From positions 372,001-436,000 of the forward strand of contig CAWEGR010000003.1 of assembly GCA_963808775.1 (NCBI GenBank): a stretch of DNA of 64,000 nt. Direction: 5' to 3'. A model generated the notes under the pieces. That model was not told the origin of the DNA. It did not search any database and was given only the letters and a program-made list of their open reading frames with translations. The translations under genes were made by a program, and so were the position numbers. Below, piece after piece: positions 11,032 through 21,745 of this stretch (position 1 is the first letter of the stretch; every line of letters begins with the position of its first letter). The stretch comes from JACVRW01 sp963808775. GTDB taxonomy: Bacteria; Actinomycetota; Thermoleophilia; Solirubrobacterales; Thermoleophilaceae.

Positions 11032-12354
11032 CAACCGGCCTTGAACTTCGACCAGGCGTCGTCCCAGTAGCGCTGGCCGGTGACGCTCAGCTGGAGCAGC
11101 TCCTGATTTGCCGGGAACTGGTCCGGCCGGACGACCGCTTCCTCCAGGGTCTTCGGGATCAGGCCCCGGCTGATCAGCGCATCGGCGTCGATGCCCTTCT
11201 GGGGCGGCACGTAGCCGTTGAAGTTCACGAAGTTGTTGTAGGCGTTCTTCTCGTTGAGCATGAAGTTGATGAACGCGAGCGCCAGCGCGGGGCGCTCGGT
11301 GGTGCGCCCCATGCAGAGGAAGTCGTTCTGGACGACGCCGTTCTCGTCGGGACCCCAGAACGAGAGCACCGTGGGGGGAACCCCCTTCGGCATGTAGTAG
11401 AAGGCCGCCCCCAGCAGGTCGCCCGACCACGAGTGGTGCAGCACGGTCTTGCCCTCGGGCAGCGTCTGGTAGTCGGTGATCGCGACCTTGACGTTGCAGA
11501 TCTCGCTCAACTCGGAGAGGTCGCTCTGGGCCTTGTCGACCGTGGCCTTGCTCCTCCGTGTTGAGGTCGGGACGGGTGCCGGCGTGCATCGCGTCGCGCT
11601 GCATCGGCATGCTGAGCGCGTCGCGGCGGTCGTCGAGGATGCCCACCTTGCCGCGGTATGGCTCGGACTCCCAGAAGATGTCCCAGGGAACGTCCATGGC
11701 CGCCACGTCCTGCTTGACCTGGTCGTTGCGCCAACCGATGCCGTCCATCCAGACGACGTACGGGACCGTGTAGCGGCTGCCGCGGTCGTAGAAGGGATCG
11801 ACCAGCTCCGGCCAGATGTTCTTCTCGAGGTTGGGCAGGTAGGAGTGGTTGAGCGGGGCCAGCAGCCTGTGCGCGATCAGGTCGACGATGTTCGCGCCGG
11901 TCAGCCCGACGATCAGGTCGAAGTCGACCGCCCCCGACGAGAGCTTCGCGACCGCCTCGTCCGCCGAGTTGTAGGTCGCCACCTCGACCTTGGTCGAGAA
12001 CTCCTTCTCGAACTTCTTCAGCGTGGCCGGGTCGAAGTAGTCGGGGTAGTTGTAGATCCGGAGCGGGCCGGCCTCCGGCTTGACGCCGTCCTTGACCGGC
12101 TTGTTGTCGTCGGTGATCGCCCAGGTGACGGAGTTGTCCGTTCGCGGGAGGGGCAGCCCGGCCGGGCCGGTCGGCTTCGGGACGACGAGCTCGGCGGCGG
12201 CGCCGGTCGCGCCCGCTGCGTCCGCCCCCACGGGAACCGTCGTGTTCTCGCATGCCGCAAGCCCGGCAACAACCCCCGCGCCCGCAACGGCCCCAGCGGC
12301 CCCGCGCGCAAGCTGGCGGCGGGTGATGCCGGATCGATCCTTTGGGTGTGCCAC
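11031..12354 (-). CDS. potD: Polyamine-type ABC substrate-binding lipoprotein (one frame change near 11551)
   Basis: This extracytoplasmic solute-binding protein is about 441 residues after correction. The GTG at 12354 is followed by a twin-arginine-like leader (ITRRQLARG) ending in a lipobox (GLAAC, Cys about residue 34). This suggests export folded and anchoring as a lipoprotein. Family segments include RIYNYPDYFDP, VGLTGANIVDLIAHRLL and, after the shift, VAITDYQTLPEGKTVLHHSWSG. An AGAG-to-AG contraction near 11551 splits the frame; correction gives DLNTEESKATVDK. It is the first transporter gene and follows the TetR gene by 1 bp. Confidence 0.88.
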
Positions 12355-12355
12355 C

Positions 12356-12970
12356 TCAGCCCCCCTCTCGGCTCGCTCGTGGCAGCGCGGAGTCTAAAGC
12401 GGCGACCAAGTCCGTCAGCAGCGGCCGGAAACCGGCCTCGAGGAAGTCGTCGCTCCTCGCCGTCACATTGTTGATCAGGGCCCCCTCGACGAAGTTGGCG
12501 ATGATCTGCGTGGCCGTCTCCGGGAGCCCGGCGCTCCGCACCAGATGATGGAACCCGTCCATGTAGGCGATCGTCCACCGGGCGGCGAGCGGGCGCAGGT
12601 AGTCCGCCCGGCCCGCCTCCAGCATCAGCTCGTACTGGGCGAGGAGGAAGGCGAGCGGATCGTTGATGTGCGCGTCGGCGAAGCCCACGAGGCGGTCGAC
12701 GAGCTCGGCCTGCGAGATCCGCGGAGGGCAGTCCGTGTAGCGGCGCACGTACTCGGTCGACCGGGCGATCATCAACTCGAGGGCCTCCTCGACGAGCGCG
12801 CTCCTCGAGTCGAAGTAGTACGTCGTCGAGGCGAGCGCGACGTTCGCCTCCTCGGCGACCGCGCGGTGCGTGACGCTGTTGACCCCTCCGTCGCCGATCA
12901 GACGGAGCGTGGCCTCGAGGATCTCCTGCCGGCGCGGGTTGTCTCGCTTGCTGTTGGCCGGAACGCTCAT
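12356..12970 (-). CDS. TetR-family regulator of the polyamine transport/oxidation locus
   Basis: This regulator has about 204 residues from the ATG at 12970 (MSVPANSKRDNPRRQEILEA). An upstream in-frame ATG at 13000 would overlap the putative operator, so the shorter form is preferred. The N-terminal helix-turn-helix is clear (ATLRLIGDGGVNSVTHRAVAEEANVALAS, about residues 17-45), followed by an all-helical ligand domain (RPLAARWTIAYMDGFHHLV). The gene lies immediately upstream of the binding-protein gene on the same strand. It is divergent from the amine oxidase, so one operator could control both sides, including its own operon. The ligand is presumably an amine, by context only. Confidence 0.85.
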   Translation of the reverse strand: MSVPANSKRDNPRRQEILEATLRLIGDGGVNSVTHRAVAEEANVALASTTYYFDSRSALVEEALELMIARSTEYVRRYTDCPPRISQAELVDRLVGFADAHINDPLAFLLAQYELMLEAGRADYLRPLAARWTIAYMDGFHHLVRSAGLPETATQIIANFVEGALINNVTARSDDFLEAGFRPLLTDLVAALDSALPRASREGG

Positions 12971-12993
12971 GCCGTGCGGTGGTGCATGCGTAC

Positions 12994-13007
12994 TGTACAT
13001 TTGTACA
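12994..13007. promoter_or_regulatory. Palindromic operator TGTACATTTGTACA between tetR and amine oxidase
   Basis: Two self-complementary TGTACA hexamers flank a 2-bp spacer, giving a perfect inverted repeat in otherwise GC-rich DNA. It sits 24 bp from the preferred TetR start and 6 bp before the GTG of the oxidase. Position and symmetry fit a TetR-dimer operator controlling both directions. Binding by this TetR is inferred. Confidence 0.6.
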
Positions 13008-13013
13008 CCTTCC

Positions 13014-14310
13014 GTGGCCGAACGCTATGACGTCATCGTCGTCGGGGGCGGCTTCGCCGGCGTCACGGCCGCACGGGAGTGCGCGCTGCGGGGCCGCCGC
13101 ACGTTGCTGCTCGAGGCCCGCGACCGGCTTGGCGGCCGCACGTGGAGTGCCGACTGGAACGGCTTCCAGGTCGAATACGGCGGCGGCTGGGTGCACTGGC
13201 ACCAGCCGCATACCTTCTCGGAGCTCACGAGGGCCGGGCTCTCGGTCTCCGTCAGCGACGACGCCGGCCGGGCCCACTGGCACGTCGGCGCCGAGCGGCG
13301 CACGGGCACGATCGAGGAACGGGACGCCATCGCTCGCCGCGGCTGGGATCGTTTCGTCGAGGGCGTCCGCGAGGCCCTGCCGCAGCCGCATGCCCCGCTG
13401 ACCGCGCTTCCGGAGCTCGCGCGCTTCGATCGGATCTCGATGGCCGAGCGGCTCGCCGAACTCGACCTCGACGAGGAGGCGCGCGACGTGCTGGCCGCCG
13501 AGCTCGAGTCGGTCGCCCACGGGCAGCTCTCCGACGCCGGCGCCGTCGCGATTCTGCGCTGGCACGCGCTCTCGGGCTACAGCCTCGAGCTCACCCAGTT
13601 CACCGGAGGCCGGGTGACGATCGACGGCGGCACCGGGGCGCTGGTCGCCGCCATCGCCGACGCCGCCGTGTTCGACCGGCGGCTGTCGACGCCGGTCGCG
13701 GCGGTCGTTCGCGACGGCGAGGACGTCGAGGTGCACACGCGCGCCGGGGAGGCGTTCGTCGCGCGCGCCGCCATCGTCGCCGTCCCTTTGAACGCTCTCG
13801 GCGGAATCGAGTTCAGCCCGCCGCTTCCGGAGGACAAGCTGCGAGCGATCGAGCTCGGCCAGGCCAGCCAGGGGGTCAAGGTGATGATCCACGCGCGCGG
13901 CGAGGGCGTGAGCCAGAACTCGATTCGCTACCTGCATCCGTTCGGCTACCTGAGCAGCGAGATCCTGCTCGACGACGGGACGCAGCTGATGATCGGCTTC
14001 GGCGGCGATGCCGAGCAGCTGCGATCCCGCCGACCTGCCCGGGATGCAGGCGAGCCTCGACGAGACCCTGCCCGGCTACGAGGTCCTCGAGGCCACGGCG
14101 CACGATTGGCAGGCCGACGAGTTCTCGCGCGGAACCTGGGCGATTCACCGCCCGGGCTGGTACGAGCACCACCACGCCGCGATGCGCAGGCCGGAGGGCA
14201 ACGTCATCCTCGCCGGCTCCGATCTGGCGAACGGCTGGGCCGGCTTCATGGACGGGGCGATCGAGTCCGGCCTGCACGCCGGCGCCTGGGCGGCGGCGCT
14301 CGACGGGTAG
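13014..14310 (+). CDS. FAD-dependent flavin monoamine oxidase (one frame change near 14022)
   Basis: This is a predicted amine oxidase of about 432 residues that would oxidise amines to aldehydes. It has the N-terminal Rossmann FAD motif (VIVVGGGFAGVTAARE), the LLLEARDRLGGRTWS motif, substrate-site region GGGWVHWHQPH and C-terminal FAD segment NVILAGSDLANGWAGFMDGA. The GTG at 13014 starts the protein. A CGCG-to-CG contraction near 14022 moves the frame; correction gives AEQLRDPADLPGMQ. It is divergent from the tetR/pot operon and sits 6 bp from the palindromic operator, so imported polyamines or related amines are the likely substrates. It ends 3 bp from the convergent PEP carboxylase. Confidence 0.85.
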
Positions 14311-14313
14311 CGC

Positions 14314-17089
14314 TCAGCCCGTGTTCCTGAGTCCCGCGGCGATCCCGTTGACGGTCAGAAGCAGGGCACGCTCGACCGCCGGGTCGGCCTCGCGCCCGGC
14401 GGCGCGGTCGGCGCGCCAGCGCTCCGTCAGCGAGACCTGCAGCAGGTGGAGCGGCGCCAGGTAGGCGTCGCGCACGCGCAGCGTCCGCTGCAGCACCGGG
14501 TTCGCGCCGAGCAGCTCGCTCTCCCCCGTGAGCCGCAGCAGCTCCGCGACCGTGAGCTCGTACTCCGCCTCGATCGTCTCGAGCAGGCGCATGAGCTCGG
14601 GGCGGACGAGGCGGCCGACGTAGTGGCGCGCGAGCCCGAGGTCCGTCTTCACGAGCGTCATCGCGACGTTCGAGAGGAAGTTGCGGAAGAAGTGCCACTC
14701 CCCCATCTCGCTCAGCCGCTCGCCGAGGCCGGCCTCGCGCGCGGCGGCGAGCCCGCTGCCCACTCCGAACCAGCCCGGCACGACCTGCCGCGACTGCGTC
14801 CAGCCGAACACCCACGGGATCGCTCGCAGGCCCTCGATCCCGGCGTCCGAGTCCGGGCGGCGCGAGGGGCGCGAGCCGAGGTGGAGCTCGGAGAGCAGCT
14901 CGACCGGGGTCGACGTCGTGAAGTACTCCGGCAGGTCGGGGTCCTCGACGAGCTCGCGGTAGCGGCGGAAGGCCGCCCCCGAGACCCGTTCCATGGTCTC
15001 GGCCCAGCGCGCGAGGGTCTCGGCCGAGGCGCGCGGCACGCGGTGGAGCACGGTCGACTCGAGCGCCGCCGCCACCATCAGCTCGAGGTTCTCGCGCGCG
15101 AGGCTCGGCACGAGGTACTTGTCCGAGATCACCTCGCCCTGCTCGGTCAGCTTGATCGCGCCGTCGAGCGTCCGCGGCGGCTGGGCGAGGATCGCGCTGT
15201 GGGTCGGCCCGCCGCCGCGCCCGACGGTTCCGCCGCGGCCGTGGAACAGGCGCAGACGCACGCCGTAGCGGGCGGCCGTGTCGCGCAACCGCTGCTGCGC
15301 GCGGTGGATCTCCCACTGGCTCGTGGTGATGCCCGCCTGCTTGTTCGAGTCCGAGTAGCCGAGCATCACCTCCTGCAGGTCGCCGCGGAGGGCCACGAGC
15401 TGCCGGTAGCTCGGATCCTCGAGCAGCTCGGCGAGCAGCTCCCCGGCGCGGCGCAGCTCGTCGACCGTCTCGAGCAGCGGGACGAAGCCGATGCGCGCCC
15501 GGCCCGAGTGCAGGTCCACGAGGCCGGCCTCGCGCGCGAGCACGACCGCGGCGAACAGGTCGTCCGCCCCACGGCACATCGACACGATGTACGACTCGAC
15601 CACCTGCGGCCCGTAGCGCTCGTGCGCGTCCGCGATCGCCTCGAAGGCGCCGAAGGTGCGCGCGCCGTCCTCGTCGAGCGGCGGCGGCGAGCTCGCCAGC
15701 GGGCGGCGCGAGCGCAGCTCGCGCGCGAGCAGCGCGGTGCGGGCCTCGCGCGAGAGCTCGGCGTAGGCCGTGCCCGGGCGGCCGAGCTCGCCCACGCCGC
15801 GCGCCTCGTCGACCTCGCTGGGCGCGGCCGCGGCGCCCCCGAGGCGGTCGAAGAGCTGCCCGAGCGCGCGGTGGTGGGCGTCGGCGTGCTCGCGCACGTC
15901 GAGCGTCGCGAGCTCGAGCCCGAACGCGGCGAGAGTGCGCGTGGCGCGTTCGAGCCGCCCGCGCGCGATCAGCTCCCCGCGGTGCAGGAGGAGCGAGTCC
16001 CGCAGCAGCGCCAGCTCGGCCACGAGCTGGCCGGCGCCCGAGTACTCGCGCTCCGGCTCGGCCGGGCGGCCGCTCGCGAGCCGCTCGCGCGTGGCGAGCA
16101 GCTTCAGCCGCATGCAGGTGAGCTTCAGCCGGTAGGGCTCCTCGGAGTTGAGACGGCGATAGCGCGGCTCGAGCTCCGGAAGCACCTTCAGGTCCGCGGC
16201 GAGCGACCCCTCGAGCTCTGGCGTCACGCCCGCGATCCGCATGGAGCTCGAGAGATCGCTGCGCAGCTCGTCGATCAGCGCCAGCGCGCCGCGGATGCCG
16301 TGCTCGTGCTGGAGGTCGAGCACGGCACGCGTGCCGTCGGCGCTCACGTTCGGATTGCCGTCGCGGTCGCCCCCGATCCAGCTCCCGAAGGCGAGTGGCC
16401 GCGCCGCCACGGGCAGCTCGTAGCCGAGCCGCCCGAGCTCGCGCGTGAGCAGAGGCGAGCACGTGCGGGACGGCGTCGCGCTCGAGCTCGTCGAGGTAGT
16501 AGACGGCGTTGCGCGCCTCGTCGATCACGTCCGGCCGCGCGATGCGCAGCTCGTCCGTCTGCCAGAGCAGCTCGACGAGCTCCTCGAGCCGCCCGCGCTC
16601 GCGCTCGGGGCGCTCGAGGGCGGCGGCCACCTGGCGGAGCTTGGCGAGCACGGTGCGGCGCGCGGCCTCGGTCGGATGCGCGGTGAAGACCGGGCGCACG
16701 GCGAGCCGGTTCAGCTCGGCGAACAGCTCGTCCTCGTCGATCCGCGAGTCGAGGATGCGCTCCACCGCCTGACCGAGCCAGGTTCCCCCCGCGCGCCGTT
16801 CGGCCGCGAGCTCGCGCCCGCGGTGCACCTGCTCGGCGATGTTGGCGAGCTGGAACCAGGTCGAGAAGGCGCGAACCAGCTTGATCGCGGTGACCGAGTC
16901 CACCCCGCCCAGCAGCGCGCCCGCCTCGTCGCGATCCTCGCGGACGAGCAGCCGCACCCGCTCCACGAGCTCGAGAAGGTCGCGGCCCTCCTGGCGCACG
17001 AGGGTCTCGCCGAGGAGCGTCCCGAGCTCGCGGATGTCCTTCCGCAGCTCGGCCTGGGTGTCGGGGCTCGCAGGGGTGTCGATCGACAT
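14314..17089 (-). CDS. ppc: Phosphoenolpyruvate carboxylase (one frame change near 16452)
   Basis: This anaplerotic enzyme carboxylates PEP to oxaloacetate. It is about 925 residues after correction, a normal length. Catalytic and binding motifs are present: FTAHPTEAARRT (active-site His, about residue 135), SWIGGDRDGNPNV, GYSDSNKQAG, LFHGRGGTVGRGGGP, and the typical C-terminal RNTG. A CTCT-to-CT contraction near 16452 breaks the frame; correction gives VLASLLTRELGRLGYELP. The start is ATG 17089 (MSIDTPASPD). A 746-residue open frame on the opposite strand is a codon-bias shadow. Confidence 0.93.
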
Positions 17090-17117
17090 CGCCGCTTCAA
17101 GCTACGCTGCCCGCCCC

Positions 17118-18285
17118 GTGCGGCGCCTCGCGACTCTCACCGCCTGCCTCGTTCTGCTCGCGCCGGCCGGCGCGGCGGCGCAGGATCCGGTGCCCGTGAA
17201 GCTGCGCGCGCCGCGGCTCGTGGCCACGGGCACGGCCTTCGAGCTGCGCGGCAGCGCCGCCGCGGGCGTGCGGGTGCAGGTCGAGATCGGCGTGCGCGGG
17301 CGCTGGCGCCGCGCTCGCGGGAGCGCGGGCCGACCGGCGCGGGCGCTTCGAGCGCCGCGTGCGGCCGGAGCGCGCGCGGCGCCGCTACGTGCTGCGTGCG
17401 CGTGCGCCCGGCGGAACGGTCTCGAACCGCGTGACGGTGCGCTCGCGGAACGTTCGGCTCGCCTCCGTCGGAGACATCAACCTGGGCAACGGCCCGGGCG
17501 TGCTGATCGCGAGCCAGGGTGTGCGCTACCCGTGGACGAGCGTGGCGGGCGCTCTGCGGCGCGCGGACGTGGCGTTCGGCAACCTCGAGTGCGCGATCTC
17601 CACGCGCGGCTTCCCGGTGCCGAAGCAGTTCACCTTCCGCGGCCGCCCCGCCGCATTGCGGGCGATGGCCCGCTACGCGGGCTTCGACGTGCTCAACCTC
17701 GCGAACAACCACGTGGGCGACTACGGGCGCACGGCGATGCTCGACACCATCCGACTGACGCGCCGGTTCGGCATGACGCCGGTGGGCGCGGGCGGCAGCC
17801 TCGAGTCCGCGGCGCGGCCGCGCGTGGTGGAACGGCTCGGCCTGCGCATCGCGTTCGTCGGCTTCTCGGACATCCTGCCGGCGTCGTTCTGGGCAGGGCC
17901 AACCCGCGCCGGGACCGTGCAGGCGACGACGGGCAACATCAGCCGGGGCGTGCGCGCCGCGGCGCGGGTCGCGGACGTGGTGGTGGCCACGTTCCACTGG
18001 GGCGTCGAGCGCGCGACCGTCGAGAACGGCCGCCAGCGGGCGTTCGCCGCCACGGCGATCGCGGCGGGCGCCGACGCCGTGATCGGGGCGCACCCGCACG
18101 TGCTCCAGCCGATCCGCCGCAGCGGCCGGCGCGTGATCGCCTACAGCCTCGGCAACTTCGTCTTCGGCGCGGCCTCGCCCGGCACCACCGCCACGGGCAT
18201 CCTCAACCTCTCGCTGTCGGCGCGCGGCGTCGAGCGGATGGGGTTCCGGCGAGCGCGGATCGTGGGGACGCGGCCGGTTCTGTAG
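17118..18285 (+). CDS. CapA/PgsA-family metallophosphatase-like exported protein (one frame change near 17312)
   Basis: This protein belongs to the bacterial capsule synthesis (CapA) fold family related to metallophosphoesterases. The GTG at 17118 begins a signal peptide (VRRLATLTACLVLLAPAGAAAQ). About 60 residues of beta-rich sequence follow, then the CapA domain with metal-site motifs GDINLG, GNLECAI, NLANNHVGDYG, FHWGVE and GAHPHVLQP. These match the expected Asp/Asn/His ligands. A CGCG-to-CG contraction near 17312 splits the frame; correction gives RWRRALAGARADRRGRF. Length is about 389 residues. No capsule genes adjoin it, so its substrate is open. Confidence 0.82.
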
Positions 18286-18307
18286 GCGCTCTAGGGTTGG
18301 CGGCCGC

Positions 18308-19093
18308 ATGAGGATCTGCCTGATGATCGAGGGGCAGGAGGGCGTCACCTGGGAGGAGTGGGTGGCGATCGCGCAGACCGCCGAGCGCTGCGGGTACGAG
18401 GCGCTGTTCCGCTCCGACCACTACCTGTCCGTCATGGGCGAGGGGACGCTCGGCGCGCTCGACGCGTGGGCCACCCTCGCGGGCCTCGCCACGGTCACCT
18501 CGACGCTGCGGCTCGGCACGCTCGTGTCGCCCGCGACCTTCCGGCATCCGGCCGTGCTCGCCAAGAACGCGGTCACGGTCGACCACATCTCGGGCGGGCG
18601 CGTCGAGCTCGGGATCGGCGCCGGCTGGAACCAGGGAGAGCACGACGCCTTCGGCTTCGAACTGCCGCCGATGCGCGAGCGCTTCGACCGCTTCGCCGAG
18701 CAGGTCGAGATCGTGCACGGGCTCCTGTCCGGCGGCGACTTTGCGTTCGAGGGGCGCTTCTTCACGCTGGCAGGGGTCGACGCTCAACCCGGCCCCGTGA
18801 ACGGCCGGCTGCCGATCGTGCTCGGCGGCAAGGCGGGCCCGCGAGCGGCGGCGCTGGCCGCGCGCTTCGCCGACGAATACAACGTGCTCTACGTCTCGCC
18901 GGAGGAGTGCCGCGAGGTCCGCGAGCGCCTCGACGACCGGCTCACGCTCAGCCTGATGACCGGGCTCCCCGACTTCGGCCCCGAGCAGCGCGACGCCTAC
19001 GCGGAGGCGGGCGTCGAGCGCGTGATGCTCCAGCACCTCGACCACGCCGACCTCGGCGCGATCGAAGGGGCGATGGAGCGGCTCAGGAGCTGA
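18308..19093 (+). CDS. LLM-class (probably F420-dependent) oxidoreductase
   Basis: This luciferase-like TIM-barrel oxidoreductase of 261 residues is slightly shorter than typical F420 relatives (about 290). Family segments are EALFRSDHYLS, TSTLRLGTLVSPATFRHPAVLAKNAVTVDHIS, GRVELGIGAGWNQGEH and PPMRERFDRFAEQVEIV. These match the F420-dependent subgroup better than FMN-dependent monooxygenases. The substrate is unknown. It starts 22 bp after the CapA-like gene and ends 11 bp inside the tail of the convergent GMC oxidoreductase. Confidence 0.85.
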   Translation: MRICLMIEGQEGVTWEEWVAIAQTAERCGYEALFRSDHYLSVMGEGTLGALDAWATLAGLATVTSTLRLGTLVSPATFRHPAVLAKNAVTVDHISGGRVELGIGAGWNQGEHDAFGFELPPMRERFDRFAEQVEIVHGLLSGGDFAFEGRFFTLAGVDAQPGPVNGRLPIVLGGKAGPRAAALAARFADEYNVLYVSPEECREVRERLDDRLTLSLMTGLPDFGPEQRDAYAEAGVERVMLQHLDHADLGAIEGAMERLRS

Positions 19094-20794
19094 CCGTCTC
19101 CTCCTGCTCCTCGGTCTCCGGCTCGGCGGCCTTCTTCTTCTCCACCTTGTGCCGGTACCACTTCGCGTCGTCCGCCGGCAGCGGGGTGTTGCCGAGGATC
19201 AGGTCGGCCGACTTCTCCGCCGTCATCATCACCGGCGCGTAGATGTTCCCGTTCGTCACGTAGGGGAACACCGACGCGTCGACCACGCGCAGGCCCTCCA
19301 TCCCGTAGACCTTCATCGACTTCGGGTCGACGACCGAGAGCTCGTCCGTGCCCATCTTGCAGGTGCAGGACGGGTGGAGAGCGGTCTCGGCGTCGTTGCG
19401 GACCCACTCGAGGACCTGGTCGTCCGTCTCGACCTCGGGCCCGGTGAGAGCTCGCCCGTCGAGTAGGGCTCGAATGCCGGCGAGCCGAGGATCTTGCGCG
19501 TGACCCGGATCGCCTCGACCCACTCGCGCTGGTCGTTGGGCGTCGAGAGGTAGTTGAAGCGAAGCGCCGGGTGCTTCGTCGGGTCGGAGCTGACGGCCTT
19601 GCAGGAGCCGCGAACGTCGGCGTACATCGGGCCGATGTGGACCTGGTAGCCGTGGCCGCCGCCGCCCTCCGGCACGGTGCCGTCGTAGCGGACCGCGATC
19701 GGGAGGAAGTGGAACATCAGGTTCGGCCAGCCCACCTCGTCGTTCGAGCGCACGAAGCCGCCCGCCTCGAAGTGGTTCGTGGCGCCCGGCCCGGTCTTGC
19801 GCAAGAGCCACTCGAGGCCGACCTTCGGGCGGTTGACCATCTTGAAGTAGGGGGCCATCGACACCGGCTGCTTCGAGCCGTGCTGCACGTAGACCTCGAG
19901 GTGGTCCTGCATGTTCTCCCCCACCCCCGCGAGCTCGTGCACCGGCGCGACGCCGATCGAGCGCATCAGGGCGGGATCGCCGACGCCCGAGATCTGCATG
20001 AGCTGCGGCGAGTTGATCGCGCCGCCGCAGAGGATGATCTCGCCGCCCTGTGCCACCTCGGAGCGCTTGCCGCGCGACCACTCGACACCGGTCGCGCGCG
20101 TGCCGTCGAACAGGATGCGGGTGGCGAAGGCGCGCGTCTCCACGGTGAGGTTCGGGCGCTTCATCACCGGGTGGAGATACGCCCGGGCGGCCGAGAGCCG
20201 GCGGCCCTTGTGGACGTTGCGGTCGAACTTCGCGAAGCCCTCCTGCTTGTAGCCGTTGACGTCCTCCGTCAGCGGATAGCCCGCCTCCTGGACGGCGGCG
20301 AAGAAGGCGTCGAAGAGGGGCCCCTTGGCCGGCCCGCGCTCGAGCACGAGCGGGCCGTCGTGGCCGCGGAAGGGGTCGTCCTGGGCGGCCGCGAGGCAGT
20401 TCTCCATGCGCTTGAAGTAGGGCAGGCAGTGCGCGTAGTCCCACGTCTCCATGCCGTCGCCCGACGCCCAGCGCTCGTAGTCCATCGGGTTGCCGCGCTG
20501 GAAGATCATCCCGTTGATCGAGCTCGACCCGCCGAGCACCTTGCCGCGCGCGTGGTAGATGCGCCGGCCGTTCATGTGCGGCTCGGGCTCGGACTCGTAC
20601 TTCCAGTCGTAGAAGCGGCTCCCGATCGGGAACGAGAGCGCGGCGGGCATGTGGATGAACACGTCCCAGAGCGAGTCCGTACGCCCCGCCTCCAACAGGA
20701 GGACGCGGTTCGAGGGGTCGGCCGAGAGTCTGTTCGCGAGCGCACTCCCCGCAGATCCGCCGCCGACGATGACGAAGTCGTACTGGGAGCTCAT
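19083..20794 (-). CDS. betA: GMC oxidoreductase, choline-dehydrogenase-like (one frame change near 19448)
   Basis: This FAD enzyme of about 570 residues probably oxidises choline to betaine aldehyde. The N-terminal FAD motif is VIVGGGSAGSALANRLS. GMC signature regions are GKVLGGSSSINGMI and GGAINSPQLMQISGVGDP. The C-terminal active-site segment is ALHPSCTCKMGTDELSVVDP, the form seen in BetA rather than glucose or methanol oxidases. A CT-to-CTCT expansion near 19448 breaks the frame; correction gives GELTGPEVETDDQVLEW. The last 30 residues are charged and unusual. The betaine transporter and aldehyde dehydrogenase in this window support the choline assignment, but other alcohols remain possible. 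Confidence 0.75.
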
Positions 20795-20803
20795 ATGTGT
20801 GGC

Positions 20804-21729
20804 TTACCACATGGCGAGCAAACGTTTCAATTGGGCCGCCACCGCCTCGGGCTCATCCTCGATGCGCCGCCAGGTGATTCGCACCACGCGCCAGCCCGCG
20901 GCGGTCAGCTCGGCGTCGCGCAGGCGGTCGCGCTCGAACGCCCTGCGGGTGCCGTGGGACTGCCAGCCGTCGGTCTCGACGATGAGGCGCTGCCGGTGCC
21001 AGGAGAAATCGACCTCGTAGGTCTCGATCACCTCGTTGACACGCGGCTCCTCGATGTCGTTACGGCGGCAGAGAAGGAGCATGAGCTCTTCGATCTCCGT
21101 CTTCGTGCGGGTGGATCCCGCGCGGTGCTGGCTCAGGACGCTTCGGAGCAGGCCGGCGCCTCGGCGGCCGTGGATCGCTTCGAGGCCGCTCAGGTCGAGG
21201 CGCAGGAAGTGGGCCTCGTCGCGGGCCCGTTCGACCTCGCGGCGGTTGCCGAGGTCGGCCAGGTCGAGGATGGTGCGGGCGGGGGTCGTGACGGGGATGG
21301 CGTCTTTGGTGGTGACGTGCTCGGGCGGGAGCGGCGAGCGGTGGACGATGACGGCGCCCCGGCGGACGCCGGGTCCCGCCGCTTGGGACCGTGATGTCGA
21401 TACGCGGGCCGCGCTCTGGGAGGAGGCGCCAGTGGACGGCGGCTGCTCGATGACTCAGCACGGCCGCCGGGCCGCGGGCAAAGACGGCAGCGAGGAAGCG
21501 GCCTTCGCGGGTCAATCGCTTGTGGCCCACCGCGTAGACGCCGCGCCAGACCACGTGGAGCCGTCCGGCCTCGCACTCGCCGCCGCGATTGCGTGCCTGT
21601 CGAGATCCAAGCGCGTGCAGCTGGCGGGGTCGATGACCACTCCGTGTTGGCGAGCGGCAGGTCCGCGAGCGCCCGATCCAACGGTGTTCGGCGAGTTGGG
21701 TCCGCATACCGGACTAAGTCGCCAAGCAC
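20804..21729 (-). CDS. AbiEi-like/DUF559 protein with Vsr-type nuclease fold (multiple frame changes)
   Basis: The C-terminal half reads cleanly from about 21340 to the TAA at 20804. It contains a DUF559 domain related to very-short-patch endonucleases: YEVDFSWHRQRLIVETDGWQSH, with Asp/Glu residues in the nuclease core, then RDAELTAAGWRVVRITW. The N-terminal part is spread over other frames. GRLHVVWRGVYAVGHKRLTREGRF and LSHRAAAVHW resemble the winged-helix region of AbiEi-like antitoxins. A GCGC-to-GC contraction near 21355 joins the two halves; more changes lie between 21580 and 21660. The start at 21729 is uncertain. Function is unproven and it may be an orphan gene. Confidence 0.55.
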
Positions 21730-21745
21730 CCTCCCTTCGCCCCCT

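Noticed and set aside
10114..12354. Apparent fusion of binding protein and PotB-like permease
   Set aside because: The binding-protein gene has a contraction near 11551. The true C-terminus and stop at 11031 are in another frame, with a TGATG junction to the permease.
14446..16686. 746-codon plus-strand open frame opposite PEP carboxylase
   Set aside because: It is an antisense shadow created by strong GC3 bias. The minus strand carries all PEP carboxylase motifs.
20796..20811. Inverted repeat TGTGG-CTTA-CCACA upstream of the betA-like start
   Set aside because: It overlaps the end codons (ATG TGG TAA) of the DUF559 gene, so the symmetry can be explained by coding sequence.
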